A DNA stretch of 64,000 nt from Tridacna crocea (Eukaryota; Mollusca; Bivalvia; Cardiida; Cardiidae): positions 3,603,501 through 3,667,500 of the forward strand of contig OX031065.1 of NCBI GenBank assembly GCA_943736015.1, in the 5' to 3' direction. This document shows, in pieces, positions 35,385 through 46,997 of this stretch (its first letter is position 1; each line of letters starts with the position of its first letter). The translations under genes and the position numbers were made by a program. The notes below the pieces were generated by a model. It worked only from the letters and a program-made list of their open reading frames with translations. It made no database searches and was not told the DNA's origin.

Positions 35385-35836
35385 CTCTTCCGGTCAGCGA
35401 CTTTTTGATATCTCCTTCAAAATCGTGTAGCTCGTTTGAAAGAACCGAAAACGTTATGAAATCTGCAGGAAATGACGTCATGACGTTGTTTTAACGATTG
35501 ACGTTTTTGCGCCATTTTGATGCCAATAGAAAGTATAAAAGATACAATGTAAAATCTGTTATACTATGTTATATATATGGATTTTAGAGCAAAATTCTAC
35601 GAACTTCCCGAACAACCCTCGTATTAGGTGTAGGAGTGATACAGTCATCATGTCCCTCTGGTGTCATGGAAGTATTGTCAGGCATTAGGTCTCAAAGTGG
35701 TCATATATTCGATCAAAACAATGCAAAATAGAACTAAAATTTAGTTTCTCAGAGACATGGTTAGGTTAGCTGTATTGAAGTGTTAAACTCGTTTTTCCAG
35801 ACGACGTAATTAAGGGCTGGACAAAATATTTACCAT

Positions 35837-36070
35837 TTAACCCTTTCCCAAACGACAAACTTAAATTTTGGACTAGACCAAATTGAAAGCATTTGCAGAC
35901 AACAATTCAAGTCTTGCTGAAAAGATAATTTGTGACTATGATAGGGTAGAAAACATTGTGGGAAAAGGAGGCAATGCTGGTTACCAGCATTTTCTCCTTT
36001 TCCCACAATGTTTTCAAAAGGCTACTGTTCCAGACCCGCAAAAACAAGGGATTGTTTGGGAAAGGGTTAA
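35837..36070 (-). mobile_element. piggyBac-like MITE
   Basis: TTAACCCTTTCCCAAACGAC start, GGGAAAGGGTTAA end, full hairpin, in an MCM4 intron. Confidence 0.78.
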
Positions 36071-36247
36071 TTTAAAGGGTTTTTTTTGTTTTCTAATGCT
36101 TTCAATTTGGTCAAATAAAAAATTTGTTTGCTTGGTAAAGAGTTGAAGAACCACATTTCCATGCTTATGCTGATTTCTACCCCAAAATCAGTCAGGATGT
36201 ATTGATTACAACTAAAGACTGGTACATTTTTTGTTAATTTACTGTTT

Positions 36248-36477
36248 TTAACCCATTACCACACAATCCCTACTTTTGGCGCCCCTGAGAAAGAAGCCCT
36301 TTTTCAAACACTGTGGGAAAAGGAGAAAATGCTGGTAACCAGCATTTTCTCCTTTTCCCCCAGTATTTTCTACCCTTCCCAGAACAAATTTCTATTTTTG
36401 AGTCACCTTTATTTTGTTGTCTACAAATGCTTTTAATTTAGACAAGTCTAAAATTTTCTCATGTGGTAAAGAGTTAA
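36248..36477 (+). mobile_element. piggyBac-like MITE upstream of MCM4 exon 36545
   Basis: Clean TTAA ends, about 70 bp before the exon. Confidence 0.8.
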
Positions 36478-36544
36478 GAGGTATATATATGAACATTATC
36501 AACTAAGAGACATGTTTATCCCTTTGTTTTAATGTTTTCAACAG

Positions 36545-36783
36545 GACATGAACATTAAGGGACTATATTGCCTATGCTAAAGCCATCATCCATACTAAAA
36601 TCAATGAAGACGCTGAACAAGCCTTCATTCAGGAGTATGTGAACATGAGAAAAGTTGGCAGTGGGCGGGGGCAAGTATCCGCCTACCCTAGACAACTGGA
36701 ATCTCTGATCAGACTGGCAGAAGCCCACGCCAAGATGAGATTGTCAGAGAGAGTTGATGCGTCAGATGTAGAAGAAGCTGCCA
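36545..36783 (+). CDS. MCM4: MCM4, sensor 2 / winged-helix exon with a frame break at its 5' end
   Basis: From 36561 the exon reads DYIAYAKA and continues through [17 protein letters not shown] (sensor 2) to VEEAAR, with donor GTAAGA. The only good acceptor (TTTTCAACAG) puts the exon start at 36545, but the first 16 bases cannot be read in any phase without a stop. In the frame of the conserved part there is TGA at 36549-36551. A D-M start and an L-R just before DYIA are both visible but sit in different frames, as if two bases were lost between them. This is a pseudogene lesion, an assembly or sequencing error, or a cryptic splice pattern. Confidence 0.8.
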
Positions 36784-37099
36784 GGTAAGAATTGTGTCCG
36801 ATGTATTTAAAAAAAAGCAGTAAGTGACTTGGATATAAAGTTGTTTCAGTGCTAGTGTGAGAAATACTTGGATCTGAACCGTCAGATAATTGATAAATTC
36901 TATGAAAGGATGAAAATGAATTGTGGAAAAAGGAAAGAAATGTGGGAAAATGAACAAATGTTGGTAACAAGCATTTTCTTCTTGTACCACAATATTTTTT
37001 AAAGCCCTCTTCCTTCGTATCATAATTACACAGGATTATTTGATAAAAATGGATTATTTGGTAAACACTTCAGATAACAGTTGTCCATGTTTTATCCAG

Positions 37100-37310
37100 A
37101 TTGTACAAAGAAGCGCTAAAACAAGCCGCTGTTGATCCAACCACAGGTAAGATTGACATCAGTATCCTGACTACAGGTATCAGTGGAGCGGCACGTAAAA
37201 GGAAAGCTGAGGTCACACAGGCCCTCAAAAAACTTATACAGGAAAAGGGCAAGGTCGCCATGCTGAAACAACAGAAATTGTTTGAGGAACTTCGGGAGAG
37301 ATCAGATCTG
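37100..37310 (+). CDS. MCM4: MCM4, penultimate exon
   Basis: A 211-bp exon (acceptor TTTATCCAG, donor GTGAGT). The first base completes the Arg split with the previous exon. It encodes [13 protein letters not shown], then IDISILTTG and RKRKAEV, matching the C-terminal region of animal MCM4. No lesion is seen. Confidence 0.9.
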
Positions 37311-37848
37311 GTGAGTGGGTGTACTTTGAAGATTTGAACCATCAGAAAATCAATTGTTCTAGTAAAGGTTTTTTTTTAGTAAACCAGTTCAAGTTCATGT
37401 AACCCTTTACCAATTAGCCTTAAGTTTTAATAACCTGGAAGAAGAATTTTTCTTTTCTTACCTTTTTTATATGAAAACATTGGGGTAAAAGGGGAAAATA
37501 ATGATAACCAACATTTTCTCCTTTTCCATTCATGTATTCTACCCTGTCAAAGACAAGTCCTATCACTTGAGAAATCTTCAATCTGTCTTTTGTAATTGCT
37601 TTTGCATTCCAAAACCCATCCTTTCAGATATACCTACCATACTTACTACTAACAGTTTTCCAATCAACTTTTGTTGTTTCATTACTTGCTTTATTTGTGC
37701 ACAAAATGACCTTAGATGCTTTATTTGTGCACAAAATGACCTTAGATGTCGTTGCTTCCTAAAAAACCATACATTCCCTCATTCAGTGAGAAAAAGACAT
37801 GTTTTATATGAATGTACATGTAATTTTAATGCTCAATCTTTTTTACAG

Positions 37849-37944
37849 CCTGTTCCCAAAGACATGTTTAAAGAAGCCTTGAAAGAATTACAAGATGAAG
37901 ATTTCCTTATCGTTACAAACAAAGTTATTAGACTCTGTGCTTAA
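37849..37944 (+). CDS. MCM4: MCM4, last exon with stop codon
   Basis: Acceptor TTTTTTACAG, then 31 codons starting PVPKDMFKEALKELQDE and ending VIRLCA and TAA at 37942-37944. This is the conserved MCM4 C-terminal winged-helix end. No clear polyadenylation signal follows; an ATTAAA at about 38069 is possible. Confidence 0.88.
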   Translation, partial: PVPKDMFKEALKELQDEDFLIVTNKVIRLCA

Positions 37945-38823
37945 GACGTTATCAAATGTGTATGGTGTGAAGGAATAGCATCTCACTGGAATCCCATGAT
38001 GCTGTTTAAGCCTGAACCATACTACAAAATTTTAGAAGCTTTCTAATCAAAAATTTTTTTCAGGCGACAATTAAAGCAGGTTTCAATCATAAAATTGTTT
38101 TTGAAAAGGTAAAAACATTAAAGGAAAAAAATAGAAAATGCTGGCAGACAGTATTTTCTCTGTTTTTTCAGTCTTTCCAAAGCCTTTGTCTTCATACTCT
38201 TTACTTTAAAATAAGGGATTGTTTGGTAAAGGGTAACAGGAACTATGATTTTTTCAAGCATTGTGAACTTGCAGGCTTATCTATGGTGTATCTGTATTAA
38301 AGGCATTGCTTGTAAATGTCTCTTGCAATGATGCTGATTACTAGAATTTTTTTTTCTTTTTGGAAAATGTGTCATACCCCTTCAAAGAGAAATCACATCA
38401 TTAGACACTTGTTATCTACAAATGTCTTCCATCTGATATTTTGGAAAAATGATAACACACTGGTAACCAGCAGTTTCTCTTTTTGTCGCATAACTCTTCT
38501 TCTATTCAAACGCAAATCCCTTGATTGGTACATCATTTAGTTTGATTGTTGTCTGCAAAATTCAAAACCAGTAAAATGCAAACAAATGACCAAGCTACCT
38601 TGCAATATTTTACGTACTTTTTAATCCATAGGCTGCTAAACACCACTCGCTGATCTTTTGCGAAAAGTGCAGATCAAGATCAGAATGCTTAGAACGTGCA
38701 CTCTGATCTTGGACCTAGACAGTATAATGAGGACATCATTCTAGTCCACCAAAATGTCAAATTTTGGGTTTTTATAAAGACTCAATAAATTCAGTCCAAT
38801 TATTTAGCAAGATATAGGTAAAA

Positions 38824-38973
38824 ATTCATTTTTCTACCGACAAACAATATCCGGACGCACCGTCCAATAACCGATTCATTTTTCTACCGACAACCAATAT
38901 CCGGGCGGACCGTCCAATAACAGATTCATTTTTCTATTGACAACCAATATCCGGATGGACCGTCCAATAACAG
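38824..38973. repeat. 50-bp tandem repeat, three units
   Basis: Units start ATTCATTTTTCTACCGACAA at 38824, 38874 and 38924, with few differences. Confidence 0.9.
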
Positions 38974-39017
38974 ATTGACATTTTCACAATTACTTCTGTA
39001 TTCTAAATAAGTGTGAT

Positions 39018-39150
39018 TTAACCCTATACCAAACAACCCCTGAGTTTTACGACCCTGAGATAGAAGCCTTTTGAAAACATTGTAGGAAAAGGAGAAAATG
39101 CTGGTAACCGGCATTTTCTCCTTTTCCCACAATGTTTTCTGTCCTGCTGC
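39018..39150 (+). mobile_element. piggyBac-like MITE, right half missing
   Basis: Left end and hairpin are intact, then unrelated sequence. Similar partial copies lie at 40089-40261, 43826-43950 and 44760-44900. Confidence 0.65.
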
Positions 39151-39699
39151 CATGACTATCCGTCCGTATAGACAAATTTGTCCGGCGAAATATTCGGACA
39201 TTTCTTCGGGCACTGAACTCAAATTTACACACAGTGTTCATTTACATGTATATCTTTATATATGAAGTTGTGCATGTGCAATTTCCATAACCCTACTGCG
39301 ATGTGTTGCAGAATTATCTCCACTTGAACTTTCTTTGTTAATGACCAGGAACAAGTCGGCCATATGGAACTTAGGCATGGTGCATTTCAGTGACAAAGCG
39401 TTATTTTTTGACATGGAGCTTGTGGGGGTAGTCATCACCTTCGGTGATAGTTCTAGTTATTTTTTGACATGGAGCTTGTGGGGGTAGTCATCACCTCCGG
39501 TGATAGTTCTAATTATTTTTTGGTCTAGCAGATTAAGGATTAATTGGAACAGAGGTTGTATTTAAAAGTATAATTACAGCAGGGTTACGTCATTCTTTCA
39601 TTTATTCTTTCTCTCAAGTACCATTTTTATTAATTCATTATCACTCCGGTTAACAAGGCTGATCAGTGTGTCAGGTCCTTGGGTTTGAACTCGCAATCC

Positions 39700-40085
39700 A
39701 TGTGTAAGAGGCCCGATATGTCTAGTCCAGCCCGGCTGAATAACTCTGTGGTTAACACATCTAAATCATGTGACTTTGTGGTTCAGGGTTGGAAACTAGA
39801 TGGAAGCAAACTTTCTTTTCATCATTTTTTCGCCTCTGATCGGATATATCCGAGAAAAGTAGTCAGAGACTTAGAAAGTTGTGTTAGTATTGTTGTGAGA
39901 AAGCCAGTAAATACTTCCGTTGGTGCACTGAACACAGTGACATGACCTAGGCAGTATTGTTGTGAGAAAGCCAGTAAATACTTCCGTTGGTGCACTGAAC
40001 ACAGTGATATGACCTAGGCAGTATTGTTGTGAGAAAGCCAGTAAATACTTCGGTTGGTGCACTGAACACAGTGACATGACCTAAG
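39700..40085 (+). mobile_element. tRNA-derived SINE with a 67-bp tail triplication
   Basis: The head has AACTCTGTGGTTAAC (A-box-like) and GGTTCAGGG (B-box-like). The tail unit starting TATTGTTGTGAGAAAGCCAG repeats at 39888, 39955 and 40022. Confidence 0.55.
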
Positions 40086-40289
40086 CTGTTAACCCATTAC
40101 CACACAATCCCTACTTTCGACGACCCTGAGATAGAAGCCTTTAGAAAACATTGTGGGGAAGGGAGGAAAGAAATTTCAAATTTTCTGTCACTTTTATTTT
40201 GTCCTCTGCAAATGCTTTCAATTTGGACAAGCCTAAAATTTTGTTGTTTGGTAAAGAGGTTTACAACATCATTGAACTCCAATACAAAT

Positions 40290-40640
40290 GTCTTGTTAAG
40301 GGATTTGAACTTACAACTTCATTATTGCAGACATTGTATGCCAAGGGTGGTACTTCAGGCAGTAAAGTAGTACAGGGTTTGCAATCCAAGGGTGTAAGTT
40401 TAAGCCTAAGCTCTACCAATCTTGTATTCAAAAATTGATCATGGGAAATTGGATATGACTCGGCAGTCTCCCATGATGTCTTTGTTAGAAAGCATCCAGC
40501 AACTTGGTGAAAGAAATGTGTCAAGCACTGATGTAAGAAGCTCGGGAAAAGCCTGCACAGGTGCACTGACCGCCATGATATAACTGGGTTATGGTTGAAA
40601 ATGGTGCAAAAACCAGACCAAGCAAGACAGTCCTTATAAA
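40290..40640 (+). mobile_element. SINE-like element
   Basis: Body GAAAGAAATGTGTCAAGCAC and tail GTGCACTGACCGCCATGATA then GGTTGAAAATGGTGC, related to 19685-20005. Confidence 0.45.
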
Positions 40641-41421
40641 ACAGCCGAGGTTGAGATTCTTGTTCATAAACTATCACAAATGTACTATGAAGTCGGTTAC
40701 TTCAGCTTTTCTTAACCGCAAATTCCGACTACTGAACTTTGTTTCGGACAGTATAGATCAAAGATCAGACTGCACAGAACGTGTAGTCTGATCTTTGATC
40801 TATACTTGCCGATAAGGAGATATCTCTCTCCGGAAAGTACCTTTGAAACAACATAATTTGGGATTTATTGCAACTTTCATTTCACTCATTTAGCAGGATA
40901 GGAATTAATATAACACAAGAAGCTTTCAGTGTTTCTCACTGTTGTGTAGAAACAATAACAAAACAACAAGTTTACATAAGTACAAATATTCCGTAATTTA
41001 TTCGTGATAAAATATAGAGGATAAAGTACATTCAATCAGAATAGAAAACGAGGAAAATGCTTGATAAATTGCTCATGTAATAAACATATTGCTGTAGTAT
41101 TACAGAATTTTTTTATAATAAAACTGCTGAACATCTTATTCAAATTAACACTGGACTATGTAAGACAGTAAATGGTAAATCAAAAACAGATATGGAAGAG
41201 ACACACAAAACATAAGTTCTTTTTATGTCATTTTCTTAATAAAATACGTGGTCTCTTGGTGGATAAATCACAGATATAAACAATTAGACAACAACAAACT
41301 CTTAACAAAGAATTGACAGAATTGCTCGGTTTTTTTTGTTTTTTTTTTATCAGAAATGCATGAATTTGAGTCTAGAGGTGAAAATGAAATAAAGCAAATA
41401 TGCATAAAACAGGAGCTAATT

Positions 41422-41442
41422 CTCTCTCTCTCTCTCTCTCTC
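41422..41442. repeat. (TC)n microsatellite
   Basis: About ten TC units. The rest of 41000-42246, downstream of the NHL gene, shows no gene. Confidence 0.9.
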
Positions 41443-42246
41443 GTAAAACACGAATTGGACCCGAGATGAACAAATAGAAACCCGTAATATAAAATGAAAA
41501 TTACACATAATTTTATTCACATGTGGATTATGAAGGCTAGAAAAAAAAAAAATAGGGTAGTCTGCGATTTGACAGCAGTTTTGTAGAAAGAAAACATTTC
41601 AGAACGGCGTTAACGGTGCATACAAATATCAACTGCTGTCGCATTGTTTGACGGATAAACAATGTTTGATAGAGTCACCTTTGGTTCTCAAATAATGTTT
41701 ATAGATTATCCAGAATTTTGATTTTTTATCAAACGGGGAGTGGGTGGGGTAGATTCTATTCATAATTAGCTTATTACTGGAAGGGAGTGGGTGGGGAAAG
41801 AGCGATTTAAAGTAGTGTAAATAAATAAATAAATTGAGCAAAAGTAAACAATTATATAATGACAAGATTTTCAACGACAGCTTGATAACTAAACAAAGTA
41901 CAATGAAATGTTGAGAATAAAGTAAATTATCTCATATCCCGCCGAGAGTCTGTCATAAACTATCACAAACATACATTTGTGGAGTTCATAAGAAGAAAAT
42001 AAAGCTCAGTTTGATAAAACTTTAAACATTAAAAGCGGAGAATGTAAACAAAGATCAGACTGCACGTATGTGCAGGCTGATCTCTGTCTGCATTCTCCGC
42101 AAAAGGCATAATCAGTCACATACAAGTTATAAAAGAGACTCACCGTAACCATGGTAACGATGGAATACATTATGGTGCAGATTTAGATAATAATATTTGG
42201 ATGACTGAAGTACAGGATGATCTACAATGTCCAGGTCGAGGTGCCA

Positions 42247-43776
42247 TCACAGCAGTCGGACCACAGTAACAAAGTTATCTAATGGCGACCCGTGATGGCT
42301 GATATATAATTTGTCTCTGTAACAACACAGAGCGTAGGGATCCTTTATATACCCTGCAGTCTGATCTAACACCGACTTGTATCGAGTCAGATCAGAATCC
42401 AGTTTATAAACTTTGTTGTCTGACATTCCACACACATAGACGTTGTTATCTGGGTCTACACTGATTCCTTGAGGCCTCGACCCTTTTATTGTAATTTGTG
42501 AGACCACTTGCCCCTCAACATTTCTACAATGTACTTTGTTAGTTTCCCAATCGGTCAACAAGACTCGTCCAGAAACAACGGCGAGAAAAGGAAGATAGAT
42601 ATCTGGGTCTACACTGATTCCTGCAGGCATCGACCCTTTCATTTCAATATGTGAGACCACTTGACCCTCAACATTTCTATATTGTATTTCGATATCCCGA
42701 TCGGTTAACCAGACTCGTCCAGAAACATCCCGAACGGTGATACGAAGACCAAAGATATCAGTGTCAATTTTGTTTAGCGTCTCTCCGTCTGTAGAGAGTA
42801 TATAAACATACCTGGGAGAGTCACGACGAACTTCTCCACAGACGGTAAAAATCTTGTCATCATAAAACTGTATATCGTAACATTGTTCCTCGGTTTTGAT
42901 GACTTTTTGGGGTTTTGCGGGTTCTTTACTTAAATCTATGAACATTATTTGACGTTTCCCTGGTAACGTTACTGCTATCAAACATTGTTTATTCGGATCA
43001 GCTCGGTCTGTGGCAGAAATATCAGAACTACTGCCGGACACTAAGTTCGGTTCAGTAGAATTCTGTTTTAAATGTATTTCTGTAACATCTTGAGGTCTAG
43101 ACTCTACAAACCGTATATAACGTTGTAACACGTGACTTCCTACTTTAAATATTTTAATACAATAATTAGAATAATCACAGACTATCAACCTTTTGTTCTC
43201 CAGTCCACACAATCCAGATATCCCACAATCCCACCGATCCAATTCGTGTTTTATTTCAACCCGATCACATACAATGGCGCGGCGGCTGAAGAAATTATCT
43301 TTTCTCTGTCTTTCACTCTCATTCATAACATTGGCAATATACTTCCTTCTCATTCTCTCTTTCTTCTCTCTCTCTCTCTCCGCTGTCTGAAACCCTTTCT
43401 TTATTCTCGCCAAAAATCCTTTTTTCTCACTCTCCTCTCTCCTCACTTTCATCCCTTCATGACCTCCATGTTTAGACAGACATTCAACACAAACATACAT
43501 TTTACACACAAAACAGAGAAACACCGCCACTCTCTCATACAACTTTCTCGCACGCTCACGCCACTCAGACCTCGAAACCTCACGCCACGGACACTCATCT
43601 CGCTTACAGCTTTCGCACTTGGCTCCTTTTCTAACATTATCATTTACACTTAATTCTTTCAACTGCATATATAATTCTTCTTCTTCTTCTTCCTCTTTTC
43701 CTCTCTGTTCTTCCCTCAATTCAACAAAGCTGTTTTCACCACCCTCGGCCATGTTATAACTGTATCTTGTCTGCAA
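42247..43776 (-). CDS. Single-exon B-box-like / NHL-repeat protein
   Basis: An intact 509-codon frame. The second Met (MAEGGENSF, start at 43752) is the likelier start because its context AACATGG is strong. After an acidic Glu run come nine zinc-ligand candidates (C54, C57, C62, C88, C91, C96, C99, H103, H106) resembling a B-box, then a Lys/Arg/Glu-rich coiled coil (about 111-160), then NHL-type beta-propeller repeats to the end (motifs such as ISVDPDNNVYVCG). This is the plan of the TRIM2/3/71-like proteins much expanded in bivalves, but no RING is present, so E3 ligase activity is not supported. Two adjacent blocks, about 153 bp apart around 42498 and 42651, are near-copies: an in-frame internal duplication. 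It could be a ligand-binding or RNA-binding propeller protein; the substrate is unknown. Confidence 0.8.
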   Translation of the reverse strand: MQTRYSYNMAEGGENSFVELREEQRGKEEEEEEELYMQLKELSVNDNVRKGAKCESCKRDECPWREVSRSEWRERARKLYERVAVFLCFVCKMYVCVECLSKHGGHEGMKVRREESEKKGFLARIKKGFQTAEREREKKERMRRKYIANVMNESERQRKDNFFSRRAIVCDRVEIKHELDRWDCGISGLCGLENKRLIVCDYSNYCIKIFKVGSHVLQRYIRFVESRPQDVTEIHLKQNSTEPNLVSGSSSDISATDRADPNKQCLIAVTLPGKRQIMFIDLSKEPAKPQKVIKTEEQCYDIQFYDDKIFTVCGEVRRDSPRYVYILSTDGETLNKIDTDIFGLRITVRDVSGRVWLTDRDIEIQYRNVEGQVVSHIEMKGSMPAGISVDPDIYLPFLAVVSGRVLLTDWETNKVHCRNVEGQVVSQITIKGSRPQGISVDPDNNVYVCGMSDNKVYKLDSDLTRYKSVLDQTAGYIKDPYALCCYRDKLYISHHGSPLDNFVTVVRLL

Positions 43777-44079
43777 TAGATTTAGATCTTTCAGTTAATT
43801 AGAATTATTACTTTATAAAACAATACTGCATTTTAACGAACCTAAAGAAAGGGGTTTTGGAAAACATTGAGGAAAAAGGAGAATATGCTGGCAACCAGCA
43901 TTTTCACCTTTTCCCACAATGTTTTCTCGCTTTTCAAAGAAAGATGCCGTTATTTTAAGAACATCTTATTTATCAAGATGCAGATACTTTCAGTTTTCTA
44001 GCTTTTTTGTATTAAGAGTGGATAGATCCATTAAGATCAGGAAATTACAAAGGAATGCTTTTAACATCCGATCACTGTT

Positions 44080-44245
44080 TAGACGATAGTTATGTGGGAA
44101 AGCAGCCAATGAATTTGGTTGCATAATTGACAAAGAGCTGTTAAAAGGAACTCCAGAAAATCATAGATCGGTGCACTGGGTGCTGCGATATAATCTTAAG
44201 AGTGTTGAAAACGGCGGTAGACAAACATTTAAACAAGCAAAAAAA
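44080..44245 (+). mobile_element. SINE-like element, 5' truncated
   Basis: GTGGGAAAGCAGCCAATGAA, AAAGGAACTCCAGAAAATCA and GTGTTGAAAACGGCGGTAGA are shared with the other SINE copies. Confidence 0.45.
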
Positions 44246-44621
44246 AGTTGTAATCTGATTTATCTGTGTTTCAAAATTCCTTTTTGCTCAGACTAGCCTA
44301 ATGATTTGCCCAAATATTTTAGCTCAGCCAATCAACAGACAGGTCTTAAATCTGACCAAACATGTTGCTATACTTGTAGATTAACAGTTACCTGTTTACT
44401 TGAAATACTTAAATATCAAGTTGTGAACAAACTGGACTGTTATAGATCTACACTGGCTGTTCTTTGGATGATTTCTTAAAAAGAAGTAAACAATAATGTT
44501 GGTATAGATCTAGATCTATTTAGCATGAGGTCAAGTTTAATTATTTCTGACGGATAAATCGTTCTTAAGATCTAGCTCTAGATCTAGATCTACTGATTGT
44601 ATGATCTAGATTATAATGTTA

Positions 44622-44744
44622 TTAATCAGGTGATTTCGTATTGGCCCAGTTACAGGTCCGAGGTCAGCCGATTGGCCCGAGGCGGAAGGCCAATACGGCT
44701 GACCTCGGACCTGTAACTGGGCCAATACGAAATCACTTGATTAA
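44622..44744. repeat. 123-bp near-perfect palindrome
   Basis: Arms TTAATCAGGTGATTTCGTAT onward and the complement, with GATTGGCC/GGCCAAT near the centre. A second palindrome (TCCTTGAACGTGATTGGCTA and mirror) lies at about 44934-45005. Confidence 0.75.
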
Positions 44745-45241
44745 TGACAGTTTTATTAATTAACCCTTTACCAAACAATCTCTGGTTTTTACGAACCTGA
44801 AAAAGAAGCCTTCTGAAAACATTACATTGTGAGAAAATGCTTGTAACCAGCATTTTCTCCTTTTTCCTACAATGTTTTCTACCCTGCTGGAAACAAATAT
44901 CAATGTTTGGGTTACGTTTACTTTGCCGCCTCCTTGAACGTGATTGGCTAAAAGTAAGCGCAGACGCTCACGCCACTGAACTTTTGACCAATCACGTTCA
45001 AGGATTTCTGTATTGGTCGCTGGTCATCAATATTGATACGAGGTCAACTGTATTGATCGGAGGTCAAGTCGTATTAAGCCGGGGTCACGACCTGTGTTCT
45101 ACTATACGAAATCAGAAATGTGACTGGTATTGGGTGGACCGGTTTCCATGTATAACTTCTATATATCCAATAGTTAATTAATAATAATCAATAAGTTTGT
45201 TTAAGACAATAATCCAAACTCTACTGTAATGTCGCCTTTAA

Positions 45242-45454
45242 CACACTGATCAACGTGAGCCGCGGACACCATGTGTTCTCGGTACACCAGATCGGTTTTT
45301 CCATGGAAGAACCGGAGATGGTGTAAGTATTTTCATTTTTATGGACCTGGTTAACCTAGATAGAAATGTTGATTTACAGCAATGTCAAGACGAATGATTG
45401 ATCTGTTTACACACATACTAGGGAATAATAATACCATCATATAAGCGAGCTGTG
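45242..45454 (+). repeat. Left arm, outer part, of a large inverted duplication
   Basis: It matches the complement of 55995-56212 almost perfectly. The Gypsy element then interrupts the arm, which resumes at 54213. Total arm length without the insertion is about 775 bp. Confidence 0.9.
45303..45322 (+). CDS. Putative small gene, left copy, exon 1
   Basis: ATGGAAGAACCGGAGATGGT followed by a GTAAGT donor. It joins to 54433 in frame to give MEEPEMV then VCTWTPDQKK. The intron contains the whole Gypsy element. No homology is recognised and there is no expression evidence. Confidence 0.35.
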
Positions 45455-45459
45455 GCTTT

Positions 45460-45680
45460 AAAGTGTGCCGAGTTATTATTTTGGGGCGATACCTGTCCTT
45501 TAGTGGCTGTAAATACTTGTGAAGGTGCTAACTTCTGTATTTCTTTATCTTCTGACTTCGTGAACGTCTACACAGTAGTTAGTCAGGTGAGAGAGTGAAC
45601 AAAGAGAAATACTGGTTCCCTATATCAATTTTACCCGCCACTCTGGTTTCCCAGTGACACTGGTACCCAGCGTCACTACA
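45460..45680 (-). repeat. Gypsy 3' LTR
   Basis: 221 bp, apparently identical to the 5' LTR at 53987-54207. Confidence 0.92.
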
Positions 45681-45690
45681 CTCCCCCCGA
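45681..45690 (-). promoter_or_regulatory. Gypsy polypurine tract
   Basis: In element sense the bases just before the 3' LTR are purine-rich (CGGGGGGAG), the expected plus-strand primer site. Confidence 0.75.
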
Positions 45691-46997
45691 CTTTCTCCAA
45701 GAAGGCTTCGGCGGTAGCTGACGGAATCTTTATTTGGAGGGTTACTCCCAAAGTGGGGTGGAAACCTTTCCCTAGGTCACAACTCAAATACCCGGGGCTA
45801 GAAGCCGCTGAAATTTGCCCCTAAGTGGGCTAGAAGCCGCACGAGAATTTTAAAGCTAGAAGCTTTTGGGTTAGTAGGCTAGAAGCCGCACAAGACCCTT
45901 AAAGCTAGCAGCTTTTGAATAAGTGGGCTAGAAGCCGCACAAATACTGGAAAACAACAAGCTAGACTGAAACTAGTAAAGGAGAAAGGAGCTAGAAGCTC
46001 TATTTCACTGGGCTAGAAGCCGCAAAGAAAATCTGGTCAATCTCCCTAGTTTCCTTGGCGTATCATACGACAACACACTAACTTATCCTGGGTTACAGAC
46101 CAGTACTTTAGTAAGTATAGGAGAGAATTCCTCCACCAGAATGCAATTGGCTAAAAGCCAAACTGAGAAGACAGCATCCGGCCCAGCCACAGGGAGACAA
46201 TAATAGCCTCTTATTGCAGCCGGTCTTCCCGCCACCACTCCAAGGCCTCAACCTGATCTAGACTAAAAGCCCTGATCGTGTTGGTGAAGCCTAAGAAGGA
46301 ATTGGGAAACTCCTTCAGCCATCCATCTACCACACACTGGTTTCCGGTGAAGCAGTGTGGATGGATCCTTTGGCGAGGCCTAACATACCACCGCGTAAAA
46401 CGCAGAAGTTTGAGAAAAGCCTCAATTCCGCAGTCCTCATCCACTTTTGTGCAATGCAACACCTGAACTTGCCACTTTCAGCAAGGGCATAACTCTCTCC
46501 AGCAACACTAGTTAACCGTACGTGAGGACGTCCTAGTCAACCCGTGCTACTGAGTGCGTCGCAGCTACACCAAGTCAGCGGGCTCTTAGGGGAGCTAGAA
46601 GCCCCAGCCATAGAGGCCGACTTACTTGCAAACACCTGAAGTTTGCGGGCTCTTCGGGGAGCTAGAAGCCCCAGCCTTAGAGGCCGACTTATAACTTCTG
46701 TTTTATTAGCTTGTTTTCTTCTTACCTCCCCCCTCTCCCCCTTTATTGGAGCCGCCTCTCCGGGGGCCCTCCCGGGGCTGGAGACAGTGGGACTAAACCC
46801 GACTGGAGTGAAAGGTAAAAAGTTCCGACGGAGCGGGTTAATCTTTTGGCAAGGCCTTGACCTGGCTGAAGGATAGGCTAGAAGCCACATCCTTGGATAC
46901 ACCTACACAGAAAGACAGGCTAGAAGCCGCATCTTCCTATCCTGTAGGTTACCCTGGAGTCGGAGATAATTTGCTGATGTTTTATACTGACAAATAA
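45691..46997 (-). other. Gypsy 3' noncoding region rich in CTAGAAG motifs
   Basis: 1.3 kb between pol and the 3' LTR with no credible gene. Eleven exact CTAGAAG copies lie on the plus strand (45798, 45830, 45856, 45879, 45928, 45991, 46013, 46595, 46662, 46878, 46920), most within palindromes such as AAAGCT-AGA-AGCTTT. Short open frames here are not supported as env. Confidence 0.75.

Larger units (their letters stand above)
33977..35621 (-). mobile_element. mariner element (DD34D) with perfect terminal repeats
   Basis: The terminal inverted repeats, beginning CGAGGGTTGTTCGGGAAGTT, match over about 31 bp at both ends. TA dinucleotides flank the element (33975-33976 and 35622-35623). The 1645-bp length is usual for mariner. 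It is inserted in the last bases of a small palindromic element (about 33770-33974), within the intron between MCM4 exons 32279 and 36545. Confidence 0.93.

Noticed and set aside
43132..43653. Plus-strand 173-codon frame
   Set aside because: It is the shadow of the NHL gene on the opposite strand.
46530..46910. env or extra gene in the Gypsy 3' region
   Set aside because: Open frames on both strands here overlap each other, lack signal or membrane segments, and follow the CTAGAAG repeats.
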